Positions 27,085 through 37,112 are shown, numbered from the stretch's first letter. The stretch is DNA of 64,000 nucleotides from Clostridia bacterium (GCA_017473165.1 JAFUNA010000002.1:62001-126000); one strand, 5' to 3'. Made by a program: numbers and translations. Notes: a model not told the origin generated them from the sequence alone.

Positions 27085-27624
27085 TTATTCATATATATCT
27101 CTTTTGAGAACTCCGATAAACGGAAGATTTCTGTATTTTTCATCGTAATCAAGTCCGTAGCCGACAACAAATTTGTCGGGAACTTCAGCACCCGAATAAT
27201 CCGCAAAAACATCGTCAACCGCTCTGCGTTCGGGTTTGTCAAGCAGAGTACAGATTTTTAAGCTTTTGGGATTTCTTGAAAGAAGTATCTTTTTGATATA
27301 GCTGAGGGTTTTTCCCGAATCAAGAATATCCTCAACAATAAGTACATCCCAGCCCTCAAGATTTATGTCAAGATCCTTTACGATTTTGACAACTCCCGAG
27401 GATTCTGTTTTGTTTGCATAGCTTGAAACGCACATGAAATCGATTGCACAGGGAACTGTTATTGCACGCATGAGATCTGCCATAAAAATAACGGAGCCTT
27501 TAAGCACGCTGACAAGAAGAAGGTTTTTGTCCTTGTAGTCTTCGCTTATCTGTTTTCCCAGACGTTCAACGATTTCACGAAGGGTTTCTTCGCTGTAATA
27601 CACTTTTTCGATATCGTTAATCAT
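27085..27624 (-). CDS. hpt: Hypoxanthine phosphoribosyltransferase
   Basis: This 179-residue purine salvage enzyme converts hypoxanthine or guanine and PRPP to IMP or GMP. The PRPP-binding motif [17 protein letters not shown] is near residue 95 and the start [19 protein letters not shown] is typical. It lies between tilS (12 bp upstream) and ftsH, as in Bacillus and many Clostridia. In B. subtilis HprT and TilS act with FtsH as a transcriptional regulatory pair, and the conserved order fits this, although regulation here is not shown. Confidence 0.95.
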   Translation of the reverse strand: MINDIEKVYYSEETLREIVERLGKQISEDYKDKNLLLVSVLKGSVIFMADLMRAITVPCAIDFMCVSSYANKTESSGVVKIVKDLDINLEGWDVLIVEDILDSGKTLSYIKKILLSRNPKSLKICTLLDKPERRAVDDVFADYSGAEVPDKFVVGYGLDYDEKYRNLPFIGVLKRDIYE

Positions 27625-27636
27625 TTCTTTTTCCTT

Positions 27637-28983
27637 TCATACCCCTGAAGGAATTGCTTTTATTTTAATAAACATTATATTTTGTGTTTCTTTTGTGACC
27701 GAAACTCTTTTGTCAATATCCGCACCCTCAACAAGAACAACTCCTGCTTCGTCACAGAAAACGGCAACGCTGTTTCTTTGTTCAGGAGGAATTTCGAGCT
27801 CATTGAAAAGCTTTTTCAGAGTTTTTGTGCAGCCCCGTGAATTCAGATTAATGCAGTCCCCTGCTTCACGGCTTCTGACACAAACCTTTCCGATTATCTT
27901 ATCATAATCGAGGTAATATTCCAAGTCAAGTTTGGAAACATTTTGTAAATTATTTGTTTCGTTAATGTCAATTATACGAATGTGAATCAGCTTGTTTGCA
28001 AACGCAACGGTTTCACCGTCAATTTCAGCTTTTGATTTTTCGGCACCGGCGGAAGGAAAATCAAGAATTCCCTTGCGGACTCTTACCGTCACTCCGCCGT
28101 TAATCTGTATCTGACCGCCGTTTCGCAGCATTTCACAGATTTTATTGACAAATTTCTGTTCGGGAGTAACGCCCGCATTCTTTTCGCAGATATGCGTAAC
28201 CGCTCTTTTTTTCAGAGGAATCGGTGCTTCATCAAGAACATCTGCATCATATCCGCTGTTTCTCCTTGCCTTTTCCGCAAGCTCCGAAGCAAGAGAAAAC
28301 AGAAATTTTTCATCCTCGTTAACCGATTCAATACACCTTTCGGCACATTCCTCAAAAGACGGGTTAATCTTTTTAAGCTCCGTAATAACATTATGCCTGA
28401 TTCTGTTTCTTGAATATTTCACATCGGAATTTGTTTCGTCGGTGACATATTCTATTGAATTTTTTTCGCAGAATTCAAGAATTTCATCCTTTGAGCAGTC
28501 GATAAGAGGTCGGATAATATTATCTCTTACGGCGGGAACAGAGCAAAGTCCTCTCAACGCACTTCCTCTTGTGAAATTGAAAAGAAAAGTTTCAACCCTG
28601 TCACTTAAATTGTGTGCCGTTGCGATTATAACGTTTTCTCCCAAGGAATTGAAGAAATCGTATCTCACCTTTCTTCCGCATTCCTCAAGACCCGTACCGC
28701 TTTCCTTTGCAAGGGCGGCAACGTCGGCTTTGAGAGTGCGGATTTCAATTCCCATTCCGTTACATTTTTCTTTAACAAATGCTTCATCCCTGTCAGCACT
28801 TTCGCCTCGCAGACCGTGATTTACATGGGCTGCAATAAGATTTATGTCATACTCGCTTTTCAGCATATCCAAGGCGTTTAAAAGCACCATTGAATCGCTT
28901 CCGCCCGAAACGGCTGCAACAACCGTTGAGCCGCAGGGAATCATGTTATGCTTTCTGATTGTTTCTCTGATTTTATCAATCAT
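27637..28983 (-). CDS. tilS: tRNA(Ile)-lysidine synthase TilS
   Basis: TilS attaches lysine to C34 of the CAU-anticodon isoleucine tRNA. The ATG at 28983 (MIDKIRETIRK) is chosen over the upstream start at 29055 because it has GGAGAAGG ahead and matches the family start; it gives 448 residues. The PP-loop motif AAVSGGSDSMVLL is near residue 22, followed by HVNHGLRG and the RNRIRHNV segment. The C-terminal domain has SRGCTKTLKKLFNE. The start overlaps the dnaB stop by 8 bp, so translation is coupled. Confidence 0.95.
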   Translation of the reverse strand: MIDKIRETIRKHNMIPCGSTVVAAVSGGSDSMVLLNALDMLKSEYDINLIAAHVNHGLRGESADRDEAFVKEKCNGMGIEIRTLKADVAALAKESGTGLEECGRKVRYDFFNSLGENVIIATAHNLSDRVETFLFNFTRGSALRGLCSVPAVRDNIIRPLIDCSKDEILEFCEKNSIEYVTDETNSDVKYSRNRIRHNVITELKKINPSFEECAERCIESVNEDEKFLFSLASELAEKARRNSGYDADVLDEAPIPLKKRAVTHICEKNAGVTPEQKFVNKICEMLRNGGQIQINGGVTVRVRKGILDFPSAGAEKSKAEIDGETVAFANKLIHIRIIDINETNNLQNVSKLDLEYYLDYDKIIGKVCVRSREAGDCINLNSRGCTKTLKKLFNELEIPPEQRNSVAVFCDEAGVVLVEGADIDKRVSVTKETQNIMFIKIKAIPSGV

Positions 28984-30358
28984 CGTGAACCTTCTCCAGC
29001 TGAATAAACAGCGTATGCTCGCCGTCCCACGCAAACTCAACCGTGCCCGTTTCACCGTGACGGTTTTTAACTACAAGCACTTCCGCAATGTTTACATCTC
29101 TCTGCTGCTCCGTGCCTTCATCGTTGTCCTCGTTTTCGGCTTTATAATAATCGGGACGGTAAAGCATCATAACAATGTCAGCGTCCTGTTCGATTGAGCC
29201 CGATTCACGAAGGTCGGCAAGCTGGGGTCTGTGGGATTTTCCTCTGCCCTCTGTACCTCTCGAAAGCTGTGCACAGCATACAACGGGGATATTAAGATCC
29301 TTTGCCATCATCTTGAGGTTTCTTGTGATTTCCGAAACCTCCTGAACACGGTTTTCGGTGCGTGTGCTGCCCTTGATGAGTCCGAGGTAGTCAATGATTA
29401 CGCAGTCAACACCGCCAAGACGGCGTGTTTTTGCCTTCATTTCGGGAACGGTGATGCTTGAAGTGTCATCAAAATAAAGCTCGCAGTCATTGAGTGCACC
29501 CGCCGCCATGCCAAGACGCTTCCATTCGTCAAGGGAAATGTTTCCGTTTCTCATTTTCATGCTGGAAACTCTTGCCTCTGTGCCGAGAACTCTCATTGCA
29601 AGCTGTGCCTTTGTCATTTCAAGAGAGAAGAAAAGAACTTTTCTTTTTCCGACAGCCGCAACGTTGCGGGCAAGGTTAAGTGCAAAGCTGGTTTTACCCA
29701 TTGCGGGACGTGCACCGATAAGAACAAGGTCGGAACGGTTAAGACCCGTTAAAATCTTGTCAAGGTCGGAATAACCCGTTGTGTAGCCCTTATATTGGTC
29801 CTTATCTTCACCCGTAATCTTTCTCAATGTTTCAAAAACATCGTTAACAATGATATCCTTGAGCTTTGAGGGAGCGTTTGATGTCTTGCCCTGACGGATA
29901 TTATAAATCTGCTGCTCGGCGTTGTCGAGAAGTGCATCGGCAGTATCTCTCTGCTCAACGGCATCCTCAATTGTTTTGCCCGAAATTTCGATAAGAGTAC
30001 GCATATATGACTTTTCACGGACAATTTTTGCGTACATTTCGATATTTTCGGTTGAGGGAACCATCTGTGCAAGCTCAAAAAGATAGGTTTTGCCTGCACC
30101 CTTTTCATAAACACCCTTCTGAACAAGAGCATTGAGAATGATAAGAGCATCAAATGTCTGACCCATGTTGTCAAGAGTTATCATTGTTTCAAATATCTCT
30201 TTGTGCTGGGGCAGGAAAAAAGAATCGGGTTTTATGTATACCGTTGCCTGTGAAAGGCACGAAGGGTCCTTGAGCACGCTGCCGAGAACAGCCTGTTCAG
30301 CTTCAAGGCTGAACGGCATCTGCACGTTATCAAGTGAAAACAAACCGTTATCTGCCAT
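28976..30358 (-). CDS. dnaB: Replicative DNA helicase DnaB
   Basis: This 460-residue hexameric helicase unwinds DNA at the replication fork. The N-terminal domain begins PFSLEAEQAVLGSVL; the RecA-like motor has the Walker A motif LIGARPAMGKTSFALN at about residue 206, Walker B CVIIDYLGLI, and the arginine-finger region QLSRGTEGRGKSHRPQLADL. No intein interrupts it. It lies 5 bp after rplI, the standard rplI-dnaB pairing of Firmicutes, and overlaps tilS. Confidence 0.97.
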   Translation of the reverse strand: MADNGLFSLDNVQMPFSLEAEQAVLGSVLKDPSCLSQATVYIKPDSFFLPQHKEIFETMITLDNMGQTFDALIILNALVQKGVYEKGAGKTYLFELAQMVPSTENIEMYAKIVREKSYMRTLIEISGKTIEDAVEQRDTADALLDNAEQQIYNIRQGKTSNAPSKLKDIIVNDVFETLRKITGEDKDQYKGYTTGYSDLDKILTGLNRSDLVLIGARPAMGKTSFALNLARNVAAVGKRKVLFFSLEMTKAQLAMRVLGTEARVSSMKMRNGNISLDEWKRLGMAAGALNDCELYFDDTSSITVPEMKAKTRRLGGVDCVIIDYLGLIKGSTRTENRVQEVSEITRNLKMMAKDLNIPVVCCAQLSRGTEGRGKSHRPQLADLRESGSIEQDADIVMMLYRPDYYKAENEDNDEGTEQQRDVNIAEVLVVKNRHGETGTVEFAWDGEHTLFIQLEKVHDD

Positions 30359-30363
30359 CTGAA

Positions 30364-30804
30364 TTATTCACCAACCATTACAAACATTGATGCGGTAATA
30401 CCGTTATAAAGCTTAACCTCAACGGGGAATGTTCCGAAGGATTTGATATCCTCAACAACAACCTTACGCTTGTCAAGCTCAATTCCGAACTGCTTCGAAA
30501 TAAGAGCTGCAACGTCTTTTGAGGTTACGGAGCCGAAAAGCTTGCCGTTTGCACCCGCTTTTGCGGAAAGCTTAACGGTTTTGCCTTCGATTTTTGCAGC
30601 GCTTGCCTTTGCGGCAGCAATTTCGGTTTCAATACGGTGTTTTTCAGATGCTTCTCTGTTTTTGAGCTCGCTCATTGCCTGTGAATTTGCCTCAACGGCA
30701 AGCTTTCTGGGGAAAAGGAAGTTTCTTGCATAGCCGTCTGAAGCGTTGACAAGCTCTCCCTTCTTACCGAGTCCTTTTACATCCTGTGTCAATACTACTT
30801 TCAT
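30364..30804 (-). CDS. rplI: 50S ribosomal protein L9
   Basis: This 146-residue two-domain protein binds 23S rRNA domain V. The N-terminal [19 protein letters not shown] and [14 protein letters not shown] are diagnostic; a long central helix joins it to the C-terminal domain with [14 protein letters not shown]. It lies between gdpP (12 bp) and dnaB, a conserved Firmicutes order. Confidence 0.97.
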   Translation of the reverse strand: MKVVLTQDVKGLGKKGELVNASDGYARNFLFPRKLAVEANSQAMSELKNREASEKHRIETEIAAAKASAAKIEGKTVKLSAKAGANGKLFGSVTSKDVAALISKQFGIELDKRKVVVEDIKSFGTFPVEVKLYNGITASMFVMVGE

Positions 30805-30816
30805 ATTTGTTTCTCC

Positions 30817-32784
30817 TTATGAGTTTTTTTCAAAAAATTCTTTTATTGCGGCAAAGAGCTTTGATTTTGCCTCTGCCGTGTCACAATCCTTAAGCTGACA
30901 GGCAGCCATTGTCTGATGACCGCCGCCGCCGAGGGATTCCATTATAACCTGAACATTAACATCGCCGAGACTTCTGGCAGAAATATTGACCGCACCCGAG
31001 TTTTCAAACAAAACAAATGAAGCCTTGATATCGCTGACATTGAGAAGCTCGTCCGCAGCCTGTGCGGAAATAACTCTTATATCGGGCGACGAAAAATCCG
31101 CAACGGAAACCGCACAGCCCATAAAGCTTTCCGCCGATGCGATAACCTTTGTGCGAAGCTTGTTGACCTCAAGTGAATTTGCAAAAAGCTTTTTGACGCT
31201 GACCGTGTCGGCGTTTTTATCCTTAAGAAACGCAGCCGCTTCAAATGTTCTTACGCCTGCACGGATTACAAAATTCTTTGTGTCAAGCATGATTCCTGAA
31301 AGCAGAGCTTCGGCAACGGTTTTTGAAATTTCGATATCCGAATTCATATACTGCAAAAGCTCCGTCACCATTTCGCAAGCCGACGATGCTCCGGGGTCAA
31401 GGTGGAATATAACAGCGTTTTCATTATCCGTAACAGCACGTCTGTGGTGGTCAATTATAACTTTGGTTTCAGCCTTTTCGTAAAGCTTCGGAAATTCCAC
31501 AAAGCTTTCGATATGCGTGTCAACAACAATGAGAAGCGTTTTCTTATTAACAAGCTCAAGAGCCTTTTCCTGACCGACTATCAGCTCACCCATACCCTCT
31601 TTTTCGAGCTTTTTTATAAGCGAGCCTGCAAGCGATTTCTTTTTATCGGTTGCAATGTAAACGGGCTTACCAAAGCTCTGAACGGCACAGGCAACGCCCG
31701 CCGCAGCTCCGATTGCGTCAAGGTCGGTGAAGCTGTGACCCATAACAATTACGTTGCTGCTGGATTTTATAAGCTCCGAAAGTGCAGAGCCTACGACACG
31801 GCTTTTGACCTTGTTGCGTTTTTCGGCACTCTTTGAAACGCCGCCGATATAATCGTAACCGTCTTTTGTTTTAATCGCAACCTGATCTCCGCCTCTGCCG
31901 AGAGCCATTTCAAGAGCCTTTTTTGCCTTCTTTTCGCAGTCCTTGATGTTATCGCCGTCGGAAACGCCAACCGAAAGAGTTACGCCAGTTTTCTTTTCTT
32001 TGTATTCATATGAACGCACGGTTTCAAGAATTGAAAACCTGTCGGTCACCATTCTGCTCATGTTTTCGCACTCGGTAACAATCATATAACGGTCATCGCT
32101 GATTTTTTTCAGCACGCTGTCATAGGATTCCGACCAATTGTCAAGTGCAGCTTCAATCTGACTTTTGATTTCGGTTTTTTCGCTGTCACGGAAATCCGAA
32201 CGTGAATCGTCGAGATTATCCATCTCAATGATAACGGCATAGGGTCTTGAATTGAGATATTCAAGCTCCGTGAGCTTCAGCCTTGTGTTATCGATATAGT
32301 AAAAGGCATAATAGCTTTTGCCGTTTGACTGATACGGAATTTTATAAACCGAATAATAGTTTCCGTTTACGCAAACATCGGTTTTTTCTTCATGAAGCAT
32401 ATCATCAAGAGAAACACCGTTTGTAAAGCTCTTGATTTTTTCCGTTTCGGTTATTTCTCCCTGCGATATTTCATTAACGAAACGCTCGCTGCACCATCTT
32501 ATGTATCCGTCCTCGTCGCAGATAACAACGGGAAACGGAAAACTTGAAAGCACCTTATTGTCCGTATAGTCAAGCTTTTTTGAGGTTCTGACAATAAAAC
32601 GGTTATATCTCTTTCGGGCGGTAAAAGCTCTGTAAACAGCAACAAGGCACACAACCGCAAAAGCCGCAGCCTCGCAAATTGCCAATTCGGGTTTTATCAA
32701 TGCGGTCAGAACGATAAATGCCGCCGAAACACCCGCAGCAAGACCTATCAGCAAGCCGTCATACCAAAAACCTTTGAATTTCAT
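30817..32784 (-). CDS. gdpP: Cyclic di-AMP phosphodiesterase GdpP
   Basis: This 655-residue membrane protein hydrolyses c-di-AMP. It has two N-terminal transmembrane helices (about 8-28 and 32-50), a PAS-like region, a degenerate GGDEF domain ending EMALGRGGDQVAIK, and a DHH/DHHA1 phosphodiesterase. Catalytic residues are visible in MGHSFTDLDAIGAA, VDTHIESF, IIDHHRR and LGGGGHQTMAA. Start and the rnj stop are directly adjacent (TAAATG), with GGAGGTC inside the end of rnj. The gene indicates that c-di-AMP signalling operates in this organism. Confidence 0.95.
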   Translation of the reverse strand: MKFKGFWYDGLLIGLAAGVSAAFIVLTALIKPELAICEAAAFAVVCLVAVYRAFTARKRYNRFIVRTSKKLDYTDNKVLSSFPFPVVICDEDGYIRWCSERFVNEISQGEITETEKIKSFTNGVSLDDMLHEEKTDVCVNGNYYSVYKIPYQSNGKSYYAFYYIDNTRLKLTELEYLNSRPYAVIIEMDNLDDSRSDFRDSEKTEIKSQIEAALDNWSESYDSVLKKISDDRYMIVTECENMSRMVTDRFSILETVRSYEYKEKKTGVTLSVGVSDGDNIKDCEKKAKKALEMALGRGGDQVAIKTKDGYDYIGGVSKSAEKRNKVKSRVVGSALSELIKSSSNVIVMGHSFTDLDAIGAAAGVACAVQSFGKPVYIATDKKKSLAGSLIKKLEKEGMGELIVGQEKALELVNKKTLLIVVDTHIESFVEFPKLYEKAETKVIIDHHRRAVTDNENAVIFHLDPGASSACEMVTELLQYMNSDIEISKTVAEALLSGIMLDTKNFVIRAGVRTFEAAAFLKDKNADTVSVKKLFANSLEVNKLRTKVIASAESFMGCAVSVADFSSPDIRVISAQAADELLNVSDIKASFVLFENSGAVNISARSLGDVNVQVIMESLGGGGHQTMAACQLKDCDTAEAKSKLFAAIKEFFEKNS

Positions 32785-34599
32785 TTAGACCTCCATAATA
32801 ATGGGAAGAATCATTGGGCTTCTCTTGGTTTTTTCATAAACAAAATGAGAAACCGCATCTCTGACTTTGTTCTTAATTGCGTTTATATCGCTGATATTGC
32901 TGTAATAGCAGTTTTCAAGAGCTTTTTCGGCAACCTTTCTTGCCTGTGCAATAAGCTCCTCTGCTTCCTTGACATAAACAAATCCTCTTGAAACAACCTC
33001 GGGTCCCGCAATAAGCTGACCTGTTTCGTAGTCTACCGATGCCGTTACAACGATAATACCGTCCTGTCCGAGATGCTTTCTGTCTCTCAAAACAACGCTG
33101 CCGACATCGCCCACTCCGTAGCCGTCAACAAAGACCTTGCCCGCAGGCACGGGAGCACCGCTCTTGATTGATTTGCCTGTCATTTCGGCAACATAGCCGT
33201 TATCGGCAATGAAGATGTTTTCTTTGGGGATTCCCATTCCTTCCGCTATTGCGGCGTGCTTGCGCAGGTGCTTCTGCTCGCCGTGAACGGGAATAAAATA
33301 CTTCGGCTTAACAAGACCCATTATGAGCTTGAGCTCTTCCTGGCAGGCGTGACCCGAAACATGGACATCATACATCTTTTCGTAGATAACCTGTGCTCCG
33401 AGCTTCAGAAGCTCATTAACAACCTTTCCGACGGTTTTTTCGTTGCCGGGAATGGGTGTTGCGGAAATGATAACATAGTCGTTGGGGCAAATCTCAACCT
33501 TCTTGTGGTCAGAAAATGCCATTCTTGAAAGAGCCGACATGGGTTCACCCTGGCTGCCCGTGGTTATAATAACAATATTCTCCGCAGGATATTTGTTGAT
33601 AAGGTCTGCGTTTATGAGAACGTTTTCGGGAATATTGAGATAGCCGAGCTGTGCACTGATATTGACAACATTCTCAAGGCTTCTGCCGATTATGGCAACC
33701 TTTCTGCCGAGGGAGCTTGCAACGTTTATAATCTGCTGAACTCTGTGGATGTTTGAAGCAAAGGTTGCAACGATAATTCTGCCCTTACCCGCTTTTCTGA
33801 AAAGAACCTCGAAGGATTCGCCGACCTTTCTCTCGCTTTCGGTGTAACCGGGTCTTTCTGCATTCGTTGAGTCGGAAAGAAGTGCAAGCACACCCTCGTC
33901 ACCGAGCTGTGCAAATCTTGAAAGGTCAATCATTCCGCCGTCGATAGGAGTGCTGTCGATTTTGAAATCGCCCGTCTGAACGATTGTTCCGCCCTCGCAC
34001 TTGATTGCAAGAGCGATTGCATCGGGAATTGAGTGGTTAACGTGAATTGCTTCAACGGTAAATCCGCCAAGCTTGATTTCATCGCCGGGAGCGATTTCAT
34101 GAAGCTTTGCACTGCTCAAAATTCCGTGCTCTTTAAGCTTGCCTTGAATCAGACCGATTGTGAGCTTTGTTCCGTAAACGGGAATATTTGCGGTTTTGAG
34201 CAGATATGCAAGTCCGCCGATATGGTCCTCGTGACCGTGAGTTATAACAATACCCTTGATTTTGTCGGCATTCTTTTCAACATAGGTAAAGTCGGGAATA
34301 ACAAGGTCAACGCCGAGCATTTCGGGGTCGGGAAATGCAAGTCCGCAGTCAACAAGGAACATGTCGTCCTTGTATTCATAAAGAGTCATATTCTTTCCGA
34401 CCTCATTAAGACCTCCGAGGAATGAAATCTTAACGGGAAGCTCGTTAAAGCTCTTTCTGTATTTCTTTGCAGAGCCGTTTCTTGACTTGGGTGACGATGA
34501 CTTTTTAAACTGCTTTGCAGGTGAATTATTCTGTGTCTTTCTGCCCTTCTGGGGCTTTTGTTTTTGGTTATCTTTGTTAAAATTATTCTTTTTTTGCAT
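32785..34599 (-). CDS. rnj: Ribonuclease J
   Basis: This 604-residue metallo-beta-lactamase/beta-CASP nuclease has 5'-to-3' exonuclease and endonuclease activity in mRNA turnover and rRNA maturation. The MBL motif ITHGHEDHIGGL, the motif TGDFKID, SDSTNAERPG and the beta-CASP segment TTGSQGEPMSALSRMA are present, with HVSGHACQEEL and PVHGEQKHLRKH. The first 50 residues are a Lys/Asn/Gln-rich low-complexity extension not found in B. subtilis RNase J1, possibly for RNA or partner binding. It heads the seven-gene operon that ends with ftsH. Confidence 0.95.
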   Translation of the reverse strand: MQKKNNFNKDNQKQKPQKGRKTQNNSPAKQFKKSSSPKSRNGSAKKYRKSFNELPVKISFLGGLNEVGKNMTLYEYKDDMFLVDCGLAFPDPEMLGVDLVIPDFTYVEKNADKIKGIVITHGHEDHIGGLAYLLKTANIPVYGTKLTIGLIQGKLKEHGILSSAKLHEIAPGDEIKLGGFTVEAIHVNHSIPDAIALAIKCEGGTIVQTGDFKIDSTPIDGGMIDLSRFAQLGDEGVLALLSDSTNAERPGYTESERKVGESFEVLFRKAGKGRIIVATFASNIHRVQQIINVASSLGRKVAIIGRSLENVVNISAQLGYLNIPENVLINADLINKYPAENIVIITTGSQGEPMSALSRMAFSDHKKVEICPNDYVIISATPIPGNEKTVGKVVNELLKLGAQVIYEKMYDVHVSGHACQEELKLIMGLVKPKYFIPVHGEQKHLRKHAAIAEGMGIPKENIFIADNGYVAEMTGKSIKSGAPVPAGKVFVDGYGVGDVGSVVLRDRKHLGQDGIIVVTASVDYETGQLIAGPEVVSRGFVYVKEAEELIAQARKVAEKALENCYYSNISDINAIKNKVRDAVSHFVYEKTKRSPMILPIIMEV

Positions 34600-34661
34600 G
34601 TTTTCTCCTATTCATATTTTTCGGTTACGTTATATCGATATTGCATTTAATCTATGTTGGC

Positions 34662-34682
34662 GGGGCGGATTGCTCCTGCCCC
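34662..34682 (-). promoter_or_regulatory. 5'-terminal stem-loop of rnj transcript
   Basis: On the minus strand GGGGC (with one bulged base) then GGA pairs with TCC and GCCCC around a 4-base loop. It starts within a base or two of the predicted transcription start for the promoter at 34690-34718. Confidence 0.5.
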
Positions 34683-34689
34683 ATTGTAT

Positions 34690-34718
34690 ATATTATCCTT
34701 TTACCCCTCAAATGTCAA
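34690..34718 (-). promoter_or_regulatory. Promoter of rnj-ftsH operon
   Basis: On the minus strand, TTGACA (34713-34718) and TAATAT (34690-34695) with a 17-bp spacer. The leader before the rnj ATG is about 85 bases. Confidence 0.75.
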
Positions 34719-34749
34719 GGATAACTATTATAATTTATATATAATTTAA

Positions 34750-37044
34750 TTAACAACCGTCAGAATTCAACAAATCTTCAATGCTTCCGCAAAGCTCCTC
34801 TGCGGTTTCTGCGGTATCCGCTTCGGCAAGAATTCTGACTGACTTTCCGCTTTTTTCGGGTATAATCAGCAGGCTGCCTTCCTGCCGCACAAGCTTTATG
34901 CCCTCTCTTGTGTTGCGGTAATTTTTCTCATCTTCGCCGACAAGCTTTGAGATAAACGACGGAGAAAAGTTTAACGAAACGGTTTTTCTGAAAATATATT
35001 TTTTCGGAATTTCATCTGCAAGCTCACTCAATGATTTGCCCCGCTCTTTCATAACTGAAAGCAGCTTTAACGATAAAAACAAACCGTCTCTGACAAAAAC
35101 TTGTTTTTCTGCAAGGCTTCTTGCCGCCGAATCCGAATCATCGGCAGGAGTTGAAAGATATCTCATCACCCTGCAGCGTCCGTTTGTCAGCTCATCAAGA
35201 AACGCAGGTGCATCATACGGCACGGAAATATCATTGCCTTTCTTCATTTCATGAAGGCAGCAGACGGATAAAAGCGTTTCATATCCGCAGCCTTCCCCTT
35301 CCGACAAAGCGGTAACATGACTTCCGTCGGGACTGATGCGTAAAACAAGGCTGTCGCTTTGAGTAACGCCCAATCTCGCCGCACAGTCGGTTATGATGCT
35401 TTTAATGCTTTCGTTTTCGCATTCAAAAGACGCACATACTCCGTTAAGTCCGCCCTTTGCCTGCTTCATAAGCTCCTGCACATAAATATTTTTGACGCTG
35501 TGCATTTCGGCAATCTCATTTATTTCCCTTTCGGAAGCCTCTCTGAACTCGCATTTGGACATTGCGTTTTCAAGCAAACGTTCAAAGCTCCTTGTAATCG
35601 GCAGCCCGCCTTTTCCGCAGATTTCAATTGATTTTTCATCGCCGCCTTTTATGAAAACTCCTGCATCAAGTCCGCAGAAATTAACAAGAAAATCAAGCTG
35701 TGCTTTAAAGGATTCGCCGAAATCAGTAACCGATCCTCCCGAGCCCGCAATGCCCGACATAACCGCATATCTCATAATTTCCGACGAACGCTTTCCGTCG
35801 GATGCAATGCCGATTTTTCCTGCATTGCTGCCCATTGCCGCACCGAATCTGACACATGTTTCGGCGTTGAGTCTAACCCCTCCGCTTTCGGTTATTCCGT
35901 TTTCGCCGATATATTCGGATTTCATGCTTCCGTACTTCAGATTTGTGTCCAGAACGGTTTGAGAGGGAACGATTTTTCCCGGCCATACCAATACACCGGG
36001 CTTTACACCCGCAAACTCACCGACCACCGAGCCCGAGCCCGCAACGCTGCCCTCATACATTGCCGCTCCTTTTTTCAAAGCCGCTCCCGAGCAGACAACC
36101 GCACCCGTAACCTTTGCTTTGTCCGCAAGCCAGCTGTTTTCAAGCACCGCCGAGTATCTTACGGCAGAATTTCTGCCAAGATAGCAGCCGTCATCAACCA
36201 CGGCATACGGTCCGATAACCGCTCCGTCGGATATTTCGGCATTTTCGCCGATATACACGGGCGGAATAACGCTGTAATCCCCTTTTGGCATTGATTTTTT
36301 AACAAAAATTCCGTCGGCAACAGACGAAACGGGAGCCTTGAATTTTCCGTCAAACGCATCTCTGTTACATTTAAGATAAGACTCAATATTTCCGATATCA
36401 CACCAATAATCCGAAGTATGATAACAGAAAATCGGCATATCTCTTTCAAGCATCATCGGGAACAAATCCTTTGCAAAATCATAAGGCTTACCTTTAGGAA
36501 TAAGCTCCAGACACTCGGGGTTTATGATATAAACTCCCGTGTTTGCAAGGCTGCTCAAAGCCTGACTCCAGCTTGGTTTTTCAACAAAACCGACAATTCT
36601 GTTTTCTCTGTCCGTGTTGATAATTCCATACTCTCTGGGGTCACCCGCATCAACGGCAACAACCGTTATCATCGCACCCGCCGCCTTATGATAAGTCATG
36701 ATTTTATCAAGGTCAAAGTCACAGAGTGCATCGCCGCTTATGACAACAAAAGGCTCTTTGAAGTCCGCTGCGGCATTTTTAACGCTGCCCGCCGTGCCGA
36801 GTGGTTCATCCTCACGGATAAAATTAAGTTTCATATTTTTATAGCCCGATTCATAGGCTTTTTCGATTATGTGCGGCATATATCCGAGCGTAACCGCCGC
36901 ATCGGTAACACCGTTGAGCAAAAGCAAATCAAAAATATACTCAATAACAGGCTTTCCGAGAATTTTCGCCATGGGTTTGGGCACGGTGCAGGTCAGCGGT
37001 CGCAGTCTTTTTCCTTCTCCGCCCGCCATAATTACCGCTTTCAT
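34750..37044 (-). CDS. Sugar nucleotidyltransferase fused to degenerate phosphohexomutase domain
   Basis: This 764-residue protein has three parts. Residues about 1-230 are an NTP-transferase (MAGGEGKRLRPLTCTVPKPM, DALCDFD, FVEKP), like mannose-1-phosphate guanylyltransferase or glucose-1-phosphate thymidylyltransferase. Residues about 240-370 are a left-handed beta-helix of hexapeptide repeats. Residues about 375-764 resemble a phosphomannomutase, but the phosphoserine loop TASHNP is replaced by IKGGDE and the metal loop DGDRD by DGSHV, so this domain should be inactive. Homologues with this layout occur in other Clostridia and actinobacteria. It is divergent from rnhA; its NDP-sugar product is not determinable here. 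Confidence 0.85.
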   Translation of the reverse strand: MKAVIMAGGEGKRLRPLTCTVPKPMAKILGKPVIEYIFDLLLLNGVTDAAVTLGYMPHIIEKAYESGYKNMKLNFIREDEPLGTAGSVKNAAADFKEPFVVISGDALCDFDLDKIMTYHKAAGAMITVVAVDAGDPREYGIINTDRENRIVGFVEKPSWSQALSSLANTGVYIINPECLELIPKGKPYDFAKDLFPMMLERDMPIFCYHTSDYWCDIGNIESYLKCNRDAFDGKFKAPVSSVADGIFVKKSMPKGDYSVIPPVYIGENAEISDGAVIGPYAVVDDGCYLGRNSAVRYSAVLENSWLADKAKVTGAVVCSGAALKKGAAMYEGSVAGSGSVVGEFAGVKPGVLVWPGKIVPSQTVLDTNLKYGSMKSEYIGENGITESGGVRLNAETCVRFGAAMGSNAGKIGIASDGKRSSEIMRYAVMSGIAGSGGSVTDFGESFKAQLDFLVNFCGLDAGVFIKGGDEKSIEICGKGGLPITRSFERLLENAMSKCEFREASEREINEIAEMHSVKNIYVQELMKQAKGGLNGVCASFECENESIKSIITDCAARLGVTQSDSLVLRISPDGSHVTALSEGEGCGYETLLSVCCLHEMKKGNDISVPYDAPAFLDELTNGRCRVMRYLSTPADDSDSAARSLAEKQVFVRDGLFLSLKLLSVMKERGKSLSELADEIPKKYIFRKTVSLNFSPSFISKLVGEDEKNYRNTREGIKLVRQEGSLLIIPEKSGKSVRILAEADTAETAEELCGSIEDLLNSDGC

Positions 37045-37112
37045 AAAATCATTCCTTTCAGATTTCTCTGAAATATTATTGCCTGAAACAATCTTTTTTA
37101 ACCAAATTTATA

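Noticed and set aside
28145-28819. 224-residue plus-strand open frame opposite tilS
   Set aside because: Antisense shadow of tilS; Ser/Leu/Phe-rich composition without domain motifs.
34599-34690. Known riboswitch in the rnj leader
   Set aside because: The leader is about 85 bases with one short stem; no conserved riboswitch core was recognised.
36418-37071. 217-residue plus-strand open frame opposite the nucleotidyltransferase gene
   Set aside because: Antisense to the highly conserved NTP-transferase domain; no own ribosome binding site or recognisable motif.
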